64,000 bases of DNA, taken from assembly GCA_014155875.1 (NCBI GenBank), contig JACEFZ010027774.1, positions 174,501-238,500 of the forward strand, read 5' to 3'. Each line of letters begins with the position of its first letter. Within the stretch, counting starts at the first letter, position 1. A program made the translations under genes and the position numbers. Under the pieces are notes generated by a model. That model worked only from the letters and a program-made list of their open reading frames with translations. It did not search any database and had not been told where the DNA came from. The stretch comes from Cepaea nemoralis. Lineage: Eukaryota > Mollusca > Gastropoda > Stylommatophora > Helicidae. Below, in pieces: positions 54,741-64,000 of the stretch.

Positions 54741-55545
54741 TCAAACTATCGGGAACTCGGGTATATGAAAGAGGTAAAAACATATGCCAGCTACTGTCTC
54801 TAGTGTATATTTGGTATCTGCACGTTGTTGGATGGCATAGGAATGAATGTCATGTTCGTGTACTGTTGTAAGGAAGGCATCAAAGTCGTATCTGTTATTT
54901 ATTAGCGCTGGAAATTCTAAAACAGAAGAATTATTAAATGAGGCATGATAGAATCTAAGATCTTGTGTTCCTCTATCTCGTAACACTAAATGAAAGCTAA
55001 AGTTGATCTTAAAGCGACTAATTTGAGCATTGAAAATCTTATACAACGTATCTGTCCAGTTGATAGGCTTTTGTATCTCCGGGCTGATAAAGAAGGTATA
55101 TGTCGATAACCACTTGTTAATCTTGTGATGTGTCCTGATAGCTTCCCAATTTTCTCTATATATTTGTTGAATATCGGGTGGAAGGATGTGTAGTGTCTCT
55201 GGTTCCCGGGCTGCTAAGATGGCAGCTTCGTCTTCTACCAGCTTGTTCAAGAATATTCTCGTCTGGTTGTATCTGACTGTTAGTTATATTGGTTTCAGTT
55301 GGTGGTGTTGTCTCTGATGGTGAAGAGGTAGTTGTCTCTGGTTCTGCTGTATCCATAGGCCGGTGATGACGTATTCGTATGTGTTTTTGTAGATTGTCTT
55401 TTCTCTTGAAACGTTGTCCACAGATATGACATAAGTGTGGTTGATCTTTCGTATCGTGAATGGTATGAATGTGGCGAGTGAGCTTATAGTTATCACGGAA
55501 GTCTTTGTCGCACACTGAACACGTGAAAGTAGATCTGGTGGCCAT
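54741..55545 (-). pseudogene. pPolB: Truncated protein-primed DNA polymerase B (N-terminal region only) with C2H2 fingers
   Basis: Start ATG at 55545 (MATRSTFTCSVC). Two C2H2 fingers follow (CSVCDKDF..H..H; CHICGQRF..H..H). After an acidic/Pro-Ser linker a frameshift at about 55255 leads to the frame 55250-54741, with NWEAIRTHHKINKWLSTYTF, FKINFSFHLVLRDRGTQDLR, YHASFNN and IHSYAIQQRADTKYTLETV. This block is what I recognise as the conserved N-terminal region upstream of the polymerase domain in Polinton pPolB. It ends (IPEFPIV, stop) where the exonuclease/polymerase domain should follow. So the polymerase is missing. Alternatively the fragment is retained as a DNA-binding protein. Confidence 0.7.
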
Positions 55546-55595
55546 ATTGATAAACTGTTGTTTTTTCTTTCTTACAATCCCCAAAAAATGTTCTG

Positions 55596-56021
55596 GTGTA
55601 TACAATATATGTTTCAATGTTTTATCAGAGGCCAACGACACGAATAAGGCTCAAACCAAGTTTCACCGATGTAGCCAAGTCACTACGTGAACAATATCTG
55701 GTTACTACACGAACACTGCTCACACCAAGTTTCACCGATGTAGCCAAGTCACTACGTGAACTGGTACTGAGCTCACAAGAGACGCCGTCTATTTTATACA
55801 CTGGTTCTGCACACGACGTAGCTGACGTGGCAGTTAGACAAGCTATTCTCACGCCTGCTTCCCTACACACCGATGACTCATACTTAATGACTTTTGCATA
55901 TGGCGTTGATGACGTAGGGGCTGTCTCGGACATCCGCGTTCTTTACCAAAAATTTATGGTTTGTGATATTCTTGTAGGTCTGTATGTACAAGTGTATCTG
56001 TACTGGTTGTGGTACCAGTAG
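55596..56021 (+). CDS. Possible accessory ORF of the Polinton, unrecognised
   Basis: Up to 141 codons, with a duplicated PSFTDVAKSLRE segment caused by a DNA duplication (about 55655-55690 and 55727-55762). The middle (ILYTGSAHDVADVAVRQAI..YGVDDVGAVSDI) looks like ordinary coding sequence. The 3' end runs into a GT-rich repeat. No family is recognised; it may be spurious, because it overlaps the presumed promoter side of the pPolB remnant. Confidence 0.3.
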   Translation: MYTIYVSMFYQRPTTRIRLKPSFTDVAKSLREQYLVTTRTLLTPSFTDVAKSLRELVLSSQETPSILYTGSAHDVADVAVRQAILTPASLHTDDSYLMTFAYGVDDVGAVSDIRVLYQKFMVCDILVGLYVQVYLYWLWYQ

Positions 56022-56290
56022 TAATGGTATAGGTGTGTTTTTGTGTGCTTGTAGGTCTGTATGTACAAGTGTATCAAGTGTGTATAGTTGTGCTGCCAGT
56101 AGTAATGGTATGGTTTTCTGTACTTCTGTATCTGTATATGTGTAATTGATTATGGGTGTGTACTTGTGTACTTGTGATGACAGTAGTAATGGTATGGTTT
56201 TTCTGATCCTCTTTGTATATTTGTTTATGGGTGAGTGTGGTTGACTTTGTATTTGTGTGTACATGTGTGTACTTGGGTGGTTGTATGACC
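55970..56290. repeat. GT-rich minisatellite in the Polinton right arm
   Basis: Diverged units on TGTAGGTCTGTATGTACAAG and GTAGTAATGGTATGG. Confidence 0.75.
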
Positions 56291-56529
56291 CTCTTTGTAT
56301 GATTTTTACTCACCCCACAAAAAATAGTATCTCTAACAACGCACCAGCTAATATTCTTGTCGCTAATATTGGTAGTACTATTATCACTACTACTGATTCC
56401 TCCTCACTTTACCCACCACCATTGCACTATACGTACTTTCCCCTACAATTTCCTTACTCGACTACTTGACCACTGCTTGACCACGTCATCGATCACTTTA
56501 ACCACTACCATAATCTTAGGCACATCGTC

Positions 56530-57025
56530 CTCTACAATTTAAGTGGTCTCTCGACCACTTGACCACTACTTGACCACTACTTGACCACTACTTGACCACT
56601 ACTTGACCACTAATTTACCACCCTTTAATCATCACCATATCGTTACAATCACTTTTCCCCTAAAATTTCCTCACTTGACCACTTGACCATTGCTTGACCA
56701 CTGCTTGACCACTAATTTACCACCCTTTATTCACCACCATATCATTACAATCAATTTTCCCTAAAATTTTCCTTACTTGACCCCTTGACCACTGCTTGAC
56801 CACTGCTTGACCTCTAATTTACCACTCTTTAATCATCACCATCTCATTACAATCACTTTTCCCCTAAAATTTCTTCACTTGACCACTTGACCATTGCTTG
56901 ACCACTGCTTGACCACTAATTTACCACTCTTTAATCACCACCATATCATTACAATCACTTTTCCCTAAAATTTCCTTACTTGACTACTTGACCATTGCTT
57001 GACCACTGGTTGACCACTGCGAACA
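56530..57025. repeat. CTTGACCACTG repeats within about 120-bp blocks
   Basis: Short CTTGACCACT words in runs, and larger blocks (TTACCACCCTTTAATCACCA, then ATTACAATCACTTTTCCC) repeated four times. Confidence 0.85.
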
Positions 57026-57229
57026 CCTCTTATTACATTTATGACCACCCCTATATCACTCCTACTTGATCACTAATACCCCTTACCACCATACCCATTA
57101 TAATTTTATAAGATTTCCTTTGTAATGATGGTAGTGAATAAGCCACATACCACCCTTTACCTTCACTTAGACACTACTATCACACTGTTCAGATGATAGT
57201 AACCAACTACACCTCTTACTTCGTCAAGT

Positions 57230-57650
57230 ATAACCACGACCCATCACACCCTTGTTTATACATCACTACACCACGCATACTTACACATTCATATACGTAA
57301 CCACCATATATCCAACCCATGAGTAGAAACCACGACCCATCACACCCTTGTTTATACATCACTACACCACGCATACTAACACATTCATATACGTAACCAC
57401 CATATATCCAACCCATGAGTAGAAACCACGACCCATCACACCCTTGTTTATACATTACTTACCATGCATAGTGACCACATTCATATACGTAACCACCATA
57501 TACCCAACCCATGAGTAGAAACCACGACCCATCACACCCTTGTTTATGCATTACTCACCATGCATAGTGAACACATTCATATACGTAACCACCATATATC
57601 CATGAGTAGAAACCACGACCCATCACACCCTTGTTTATACATCACTACCC
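57230..57650. repeat. 96-bp tandem repeat, 4.3 copies
   Basis: ACCACGACCCATCACACCCT recurs at 57234, 57330, 57426, 57522 and 57609. A multiple of three, so a minus-strand repeat frame stays open. Confidence 0.92.
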
Positions 57651-57890
57651 ATACTAATATACCCTACGTAACCAAAATAACTTTCCCCTTCACAACCTCT
57701 CTTTCCAGTACTTTTACAGAACCAACTAAAAATACTTTTACCTTAATTACTTTTACAGATTTTCCCACCAAGCAGGCCGAAAAAAAACCGTTCCCACACC
57801 CCGAAATTTTCCCCTCAGTACCCCATTACCCGCTATTACCCGCTATTACCCGCCAAAAATATACGTGTGTAAGTCGCATCCTTTACTACT
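57650..57890. repeat. Right terminal inverted repeat of the Polinton
   Basis: The reverse complement of the left end, from CTACGTAACCAAAATAACTT (about 57664) to AAGTCGCATCCTTTACTACT at 57871-57890. Confidence 0.88.
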
Positions 57891-57896
57891 GACGTC
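57891..57896. other. Right target site duplication GACGTC
   Basis: Matches 45485-45490. With its neighbours it reads TGACGTCA. Confidence 0.75.
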
Positions 57897-57949
57897 ATTT
57901 GGGGTAGCAAAGAAACAGATAGTGCCTAAATGTATAATTAAAGAAATGA

Positions 57950-58640
57950 CGTTATTTTGGGACATGTGCAGAAATTCAGATATCTAGGCACATGGATAAC
58001 ATCAGATGGAAGATGCGTCACGGAGATAAAGAACAGAATAAGACAAGTAAAAACTGCATTCTATAAAATGAAGAACATTTTGTGCAATAAGTCATTGTCC
58101 TTGAAAGTTAGAAAGAGAGTTCTTGCATGTTACATAGAACCAATTTTAACATGGGATGCGAATCCTTGACAATTAGTAAACAGGCGAAAAATAACTCTGG
58201 AAGCCTTGGAGATATGGTTTTACAGAAGAATGCTGAACATTAATTGGTCAGCCAAAATGAGCAATCTGGACATTTTGAGGGAAGCTAAGTCGCAAAGACA
58301 ACTTATCAGAAACGTCAGAAAGAGGCAGTCATTTTTGGCCCTTTTTATGAGAAGACAAACATTAGAACAAATCGTGACAACCGGAAAGATTTGCGGAAAG
58401 AAAGATAGAGGAAGGCAGCGGAAGAAGATTCCTGACAGTCTTGTGTCATGGCACGGAAGGAAGTCAACGCACGAATTGATCCATAACGTCGGAGATCGTA
58501 ATTTGTGGAGAGGCATGATTGCACACGCCAAGGCACTGGATGATGATAATCATGATATCAGTGTGTTTATTGTTTGTGTGCTGATGAAGGCTTTAGCCGC
58601 AACGTCCATTTTGTCATTTGTGATTATGTTTTAGTACAGC
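57950..58640 (+). pseudogene. LINE-A 3' end
   Basis: FRYLGTWITSDGRC, AFYKMKNILCNKS, RKRVLACYIEPIL (frame 57957-58169), then after a frameshift MEIWFYRRMLNINW, QIVTTGKICGKKDRGRQRK and WHGRKSTHELIHN (58206-58634). Same order as the copy at 18.2-18.8 kb, with GATGATAATCATGAT at the end. Confidence 0.78.
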
Positions 58641-58744
58641 TCACCGATTCCAGTTCTCATGTTCATTGACTCACTCATTAATGAGTATATGGCAAGTATA
58701 AAGAAAAGTAATGGGCCATCGAGATCTACACTGAGTCACATATA

Positions 58745-58945
58745 TTGAAAGGCAGAAATGGTTCGGCCATCTCGTTAGAATACCACACCATCAACTACCA
58801 GCACTCGCGCAAGAGCAAGAGGACGTCCAAGAAGAAAATGGATCGACAACGTCAAAGATACTGTACAATCACACGGAATGACACTATCCAGTTCCGCCCC
58901 ACGACGCTTGACATCAAAATTGGAAGTTGATGATGATGATGATGA
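58745..58945 (+). pseudogene. 3' end of another LINE with (GAT)n tail
   Basis: The frames encode QKWFGHLVRI, RPRRKWIDNVKDT and TSKLEVDDDDD, where the last part is the (GAT)n tail at 58929-58943. This is a typical C-terminal end of APE-type LINEs, distinct from A and B. Confidence 0.65.
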
Positions 58946-59105
58946 ATGACCAATTAAAACACCTTCAGATGTACTTGGCGTGTGGGGCTAGCCCGTGATG
59001 TTTATAAATCAACGAGCACTCAATGTGTGGTGCTGTCAAGCTTACTCCGGCCGCTTTTACTTTCCAGAATATGTCATGGTTCCCATTGTAGCCTGAGTCG
59101 AACCA

Positions 59106-60084
59106 TAGAGCCCATTATAATGATCGTATGCCTTGCCTAGAAGCTTGGGTTCTCGTGGTTCGCCATCTAACACGATCATATATGCCTAGCCTATAAGCTT
59201 GGATGGTCATGGTTTGCCATCTAACATGATCATATATGCCTAGCCTATAAGCTTGGATGGTCATGGTTTGCCATCTAACCCGATCATGTTCCTTGCCTAT
59301 AAGCTTGGGTGGTCATGGTTTGCCATCTAACCCGATCATGTTCCTTGCCTATAAGCTTGGGTGGTCATGGTTTGCCATCTAACCCGATCATGTTCCTTGC
59401 CTATAAGCTTGGGTGGTCATGGTTTGCCATCTAACCCGATCATATATGCCTTGCCTAGAAGCTTGGGTGGTCATGGTTTGCCATCTAACCCGATCATGTT
59501 CCTTGCCTAGAAGCTTGGGTGGTCATGGTTTGCCATCTAACACGATCATATATGCCTTGCCTATAAGCTTGGGTGGTCATGGTTTGCCATCTAACATGAT
59601 CATATATGCCTTGCCTAGAAGCTTGGGTGGTCATGGTTTGCCATCTAACCCGATCATAGTTCCTTGCCTAGAAGCTTGGGTGGTCATGGTTTGCCATCTA
59701 ACACGATCATATATGCCTTGCCTAGAAGCTTGGGTGGTCATGGTTTGCCATCTAACACGATCATATATGCCTTGCCTATAAGCTTGGGTGGTCATGGTTT
59801 GCCATCTAACCCGATCATGTTCCTTGCCTAGAAGCTTGGGTGGTCATGGTTTGCCATCTAACCCGATCATATATGCCTTGCCTAGAAGCTTGGGTGGTCA
59901 TGGTTTGCCATCTAACACGATCATATATGCCTAGCCTATAAGCTTGGATGGTCATGGTTTGCCATCTAACATGATCATATATGCCTAGCCTATAAGCTTG
60001 GATGGTCATGGTTTGCCATCTAACCCGATCATGTTCCTTGCCTATAAGCTTGGGTGGTCATGGTTTGCCATCTAACACCATCAC
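59106..60084. repeat. 52-54-bp satellite, about 18 copies
   Basis: The unit is GATCATATATGCCTTGCCTA then GAAGCTTGGGTGGTCATGGT and TTGCCATCTAACAC. A 52-bp type with GATCATGTTCC alternates with the 54-bp type. Confidence 0.93.
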
Positions 60085-60274
60085 TAGTCCTGGATCAGCT
60101 CTGTGTACTTGTCTCGGTCATGCCATGTGGCAATCTAATCCAGGCCTATCTCCCTACTTTCCCCTTGCTCTTTCCCCAACAGGTGTCTCAGTTGATACTA
60201 ACTTTTAAAGTTTATTTCCCCTTATATTTACATTAATTTTTTTTTTCTCTACGCCATTCATTCATTCATTCAGT

Positions 60275-60745
60275 AGAATGAATGCTGAGAAGGGTGAGAA
60301 CAGGTAGGCTTCGTGCAGAGTGGCTTGCTTCGCTTCGGAGGTCACGGGTAGTAAGCATCACCTGGATCTTTTCTCCTGGGCATGCCGGTGTGCTGGGGAA
60401 TGAACAGGCAGACAGATTGGCTGGCTCGGCAAAATTTGGTGGAGTATTGATGCATGACAAGGCACACGTGGTTGCGGCCTTGTGGGAGCACGTGTACACC
60501 TCGGAGGAGCAGATGGAGCACCATGGTCTGGTAAGAATGAGACAACGAGGTGTGACGAGGGGATCTGGCCGACGCTCGGCGCTCGGAGGAAAGGCGAGAC
60601 GGACATATAATCAGATTGCTACTGGAACTATTAGTGTTGGAACTCTTCGCTGGCTGCTGGGGATGGAGGCGGAGAGCTTATGGGAATGTCCCGAGTGCTA
60701 TGATGTCGGTTCCTAAATCAATCAATCAATCAATCAATCATTCAG
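60275..60745 (+). pseudogene. RNase H domain end and 3' tail of RNH-LINE (copy 4)
   Basis: The frame 60282-60716 is open for 144 codons: LRRVRTGRLRAEWLASLRRS, FSPGHAGVLGNEQADRLAGS and GTLRWLLGMEAESLWECPEC (possible zinc-binding CPEC), then a stop and (AATC)n. The N-terminal Asp/Glu motifs are missing. Closest to copy 2 at 19.4-19.9 kb. Confidence 0.8.
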
Positions 60746-60945
60746 TAGCATGTCCTTTGCAGAACCTCGCTTCCATAACAACCTTCCGGAAAATTTCTTG
60801 GTCATAAGGAAGATGTCTCGCTTCCGATACACCCATCTGGAGATCATCTGCCATATCCTGCACCCATCTTTTCTTTGGCATTCCTCTTCCTCTTTTCCCG
60901 GGCATATACCCCTCATTGACTGTTCTCTCAAAACTTTCTACGCCT
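60735..60945 (-). pseudogene. LINE 3' end, minus strand
   Basis: The minus strand encodes MPGKRGRGMPKKRWVQDMAD, then EARHLPYDQ and ARFCKGHA, the typical terminal motif of RTE-like LINE ORFs. It abuts the tail of RNH-LINE copy 4. Confidence 0.6.
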
Positions 60946-61004
60946 TTACTTCCTTATATATCATGGTAGCCAAGTCAAGCTGGGTTGAGGAGCTCAAGCC
61001 AATG

Positions 61005-61100
61005 GGACAAAATATCTCAGCCCCCAAGGGTAATCGAGCCTGTGACCTCTCGGTGGCATGCAAGCTTGCTAACCATCTCGCCACACCAGTGCCATGACAC
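61005..61100 (-). repeat. tRNA-like SINE head
   Basis: The minus strand reads GTGGCGAGATGGTTAGCAAG (A-box) and GGCTCGATTACCC (degenerate B-box) about 60 bp later. Confidence 0.45.
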
Positions 61101-61299
61101 GACAAGGCAAAGCCTGTCATCACAAGTCAACAACCACCCCCCCCCCCCACCCTAGCAAGAACATGAAGTGAGTATGAGAAGTGTTAACATCGCAACCTTT
61201 CTTATTTAAAGACCAAAGTGCACAGATGATGAGGTAGTCAGTATCACACTCGAACAACGAGATTGGGTTGAGTTGAATTTAGCTAAGAACTGACATCAC

Positions 61300-61680
61300 T
61301 GCACTCAGGACATTCCATATGCACTGAATTCCCGAGTTCAACAGCCAGCGAAGAGTCACTACTAATTGTTCCACTATCTGAAAGTTCTCCTGGTCTTCCC
61401 TCTCAGTTTTGAGATTCTAACAGAACCCCTGCCAATATCCCGCAATCTCATCCTTTCCACATATGGGTTCAATCTGTTCCCCCACCTTCTCCACCTGGTC
61501 CCACAGGCGAACGACCACCTCCCCCTTGTAAATTGGTGATCTACCACCAAGAGGTGTATTCTCTGCCAGCCTATCAACCTGTTCATTCCTCCGCACTCCC
61601 GCATGAACAGGGCAAAAAAAAATTCCATACAATCCTAACAATCTGTGACCTCTGAAGAGAGGTGAGTCATTCCACACGAA
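61300..61680 (-). pseudogene. RNH-LINE fragment, minus strand (copy 5)
   Basis: The frame 61677-61417 gives FFCPVHAGVRRNEQVDRLAE and NTPLGGRSPIYKGEVV, the C-terminal RNase H motif. Diverged from the other copies. Its 5' end abuts the truncated LINE-B at about 61685. Confidence 0.65.
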
Positions 61681-61684
61681 ACGT

Positions 61685-63794
61685 TCCTTTCTTCCACCTT
61701 ACTAAGCATACTTCTTTAGTTATAGTCATTACCTCTGTTTTGCTTGTGCTAGTTTTCATGTTATGTTCCCTACACATTTCGTTTAGACTATTCATGTGGT
61801 CTTGTAATTCAGCTTCTGATTTTGCTATTAGTGCTTGGTCGTCTGCAAACAGGAGTTCTCTAATGGTTAGATTTGCAGATGGTTCTTCTTCTGCGTTCTC
61901 GTCATGCGGTATTCTTGCTGTCTCTGCTTGGCTGGTTTCTTTACATGTGTTGTCTATATATGTTATGAACAAGAGAGGGGACAGAACACAACATTGTTGT
62001 ACTCCATATCTTATGGTGAATGATTCTGGGTGTCCTCCAGTTGTTCTCACTATGCATTCACTGTTGTTGTATAAACTTCTACATAGGTTTGTTAGATGTG
62101 TACTCACTCCATATCGTTTAAGGATTTCCCACAGCTTGTTTCTATCTACTCTATCGAATAACTTTTCTTGGTCGACAAACGCTAAGTAGAGTGTTTCATT
62201 GAATTCGATTGATTTTTCTATAAGTTGTCTAAGAGCAAAAATGGCACCTGTGCATCCTTTGTTTTTCCTAAATCCAAGTTGTGTTTCGCTTAGCTTGGGG
62301 TTCTAAAATAGTTCGTAATCTTTTTTTCAAGAATTTTGCAAAATATTTTCCCAGTATGACTCAACAGTGAAATGCCTCTATATAGTGTGCAATCTCTTTT
62401 GCTGCCTTTGTTTTTCCAAACTGGGATAATTATGGCGTTTCCCCAGTCTCGTGGTGTCTGTTGTTCTGCCCAAACATGGTTGAATAGTCTATGTAGCCAA
62501 GCTGTTCCTACTTCTCTTGCTGCTTTAATTAGTTCATTTGGTATTTCATCCTGTCCCGGTGATTTGTTCAATGGGGCTAATCTGATGGCTTCTATAATTT
62601 CTTCTTTTAGTATGTCTGGTTCTAGTTCTTCGGTGACATCTGTGTAGGTCTCTTGAATTCCTGTGACATCTGATGGGATGTTGAGAAGTTGTTCGAAATA
62701 CTGCTTCCATCTTATTAGGATTTGTTTTTGTTCACTTATTGGTTCTCCATTTCGCTGTTAATTATTTTAGTTGGGTCAGAGGGTTCTCTTCTGGTTCGCA
62801 TTGCAACTATCTTTTTGTAGAAGTTGCTAGTTGCCTCCTTGTAGTTTTTATTTAGGGTTTCTCCATACTCTTCCCAGTCTTTTTGTTTTTCCCTCTTTAC
62901 TATTCTACTCACATGTCTTCTCACTATTCTATATTCAATGTAATCACATTCCTGTTTGCTCTTCAACCACTTTTTATATTTTTCCTTTTTGTCTTTTACC
63001 GCTTTCTTTACTTCTGCGTTCCACCAACTTATTATTTTCTGTATCCGTGTTTTGCATTTTTTCGTGGTTCCACGTGTTATTTTTGCAGTATTTAAAATGC
63101 TTGATTTGAACATCTCCCATTCTTCTTCAGCTGTTTATCTTTCTGTAGGTAATTTTTCAAAGAGTTCAGTTAGTTCTTTCTCATAATTTTCCTTTACTGC
63201 TTCGTCTTTAAGGTTTTTTAAGTTTACTGATTCGCATGGCATGTATTTTCCAGCTCTTTGTTTTCTTCTTCTGATGGTTCTTATTGTGGCAACGACTGCT
63301 TTATGATCTGTGTTTATACTGAAATTGGGCACTGCCCTTGCATCTAATATATTTATCTTTCTGTTATTTCTTGTTAATATAAAATCAATTTGGCTTTTAG
63401 AATCTAGATCGTTCCATTTATACCAGGTGTATACTTGTGAATCTTTATGTTTATAGAATGTGTTTGTTATATAGAGGTCGTGTTGGCTGCAAAGCTCTAT
63501 CAGTCTACTTCCGTTATCATTCCTTTCATTTTGCTGTTCTCCAAATGCTCCCAGATGTTTTTCTATGCCCACTCTGTTATTTCCTAGTCTTGCAATGAAG
63601 TCTCCCATAACTATGATGTTGTCCTGCTTATCTATTTTATTTAGCACGTCATGTATGTCTTCGTAGAAGTCCTCGCATTCTTGCTCATTATTGTTTGCAT
63701 TACATGCTGCAGATATTTGCACATATGTTGTAATTGTTTGTTCTTTTATTCTCACTGTTATGATTCTGTCTGATATATATTTTATTTCTAGTAT
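61685..63794 (-). pseudogene. LINE-B: APE endonuclease and reverse transcriptase, degraded
   Basis: Minus strand, about 2.1 kb. EN (63794-63135): IIVMGDFIARLG, SQIDFILTRNNRK and INTDHKAVVATIR, the AP-endonuclease-like motifs (Asn of GDFN changed to I). A Lys-rich linker follows (63113-62736). RT (about 62640-61690): KSPGQDEIPNELIK, GNAIIIPVWKNKG, YRGISLL, an FDRVDRNKLWE region (about 62160) and LLFADDQALIAKS with the catalytic ADD. Frameshifts lie near 63120, 62740 and 62290. The C-terminal domain seen at 44.2-44.75 kb is missing here because the copy stops at the junction with copy 5. Confidence 0.85.
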
Positions 63795-64000
63795 TCCTCT
63801 TGCCGGTCTCTCTGGCCGAGGGGTTACACCACTTTCTCCGTAATCCCGTTTATCACGCAGAGTCTCGTAACGGGCGAGAACTAGGAGCGGTTCGTCCCCT
63901 GCTGGTGACTTGCGGGATAACTGTGCCGGCCGCTCAGAAAGCAATGGCAAACTACTGAGCGTAATCTTGCCAAGAAATCAACAGACAGCTGAAAGATGCT
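63795..64000 (+). repeat. tRNA-derived SINE (SINE-A type) at the window edge
   Basis: TCTGGCCGAGGGGTTACACC is an A-box and GCGGTTCGTCCCC a B-box. TCAGAAAGCAATGGCAAACT and AATCTTGCCAAGAAAT complete the family body. It truncates or interrupts the EN end of LINE-B. It continues beyond base 64000. Confidence 0.7.

Overview
This is repeat-rich invertebrate nuclear DNA. There is no operon-like host gene layout. The window is dominated by transposable elements, tRNA-derived SINEs and long tandem arrays, and one predicted coding exon has a canonical 3' splice site. The mix of elements (IN-before-RT Ty3-type LTR element, Penelope-like element, Polinton/Maverick, several LINE and SINE families, hAT MITEs) and the abundance of minisatellites fit a lophotrochozoan, most likely a mollusc. 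That is inference: no barcode gene is present.

Layout. 1-4987: 3' part of a Ty3/gypsy-type LTR retrotransposon with integrase upstream of reverse transcriptase, a broken pol and a 544-bp 3' LTR. 5.1-9.3 kb: LINE and SINE debris, microsatellites and a hAT-type MITE. 9.85-12.75 kb (minus): a 932-codon exon of an unrecognised host gene with a strong acceptor site upstream. 12.8-17.6 kb: degenerate satellites, a foldback MITE and a second hAT MITE. 18.2-29.1 kb: LINE tails, RNase H-bearing LINE fragments, SINEs, a dispersed 0.55-kb ORF repeat and minisatellites, one with higher-order structure. 28.4-31.3 kb: very long tetranucleotide arrays. 33.7-36.1 kb: two Penelope-like copies fused head to head. 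37.5-43.0 kb: 49-bp and 29-bp satellites. 43.3-44.8 kb: a LINE with a nested hAT remnant.

45,491-57,890 is a 12.4-kb Polinton/Maverick with terminal inverted repeats and identical 6-bp flanks. Ten minus-strand genes are packed with gaps of a few bases or with TAATG/ATGA stop-start overlaps: packaging ATPase, two small basic or proline-rich proteins, integrase with chromodomain, membrane protein, two tandem minor-capsid paralogues, a pVI-like protein, major capsid protein and adenain-type protease. Where DNA polymerase B should be, only its zinc-finger/N-terminal part survives, and next to it lies a plus-strand Bcl-2-family gene. The element thus keeps virion-morphogenesis genes and an apparent apoptosis regulator but has lost its polymerase. 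Four genes carry single frameshifts.

57.9-64 kb: more LINE fragments, a 52-54-bp satellite and a degraded APE-type LINE interrupted by a SINE at the window edge. Most long open frames elsewhere in the window are read-through of tandem repeats whose unit is a multiple of three.
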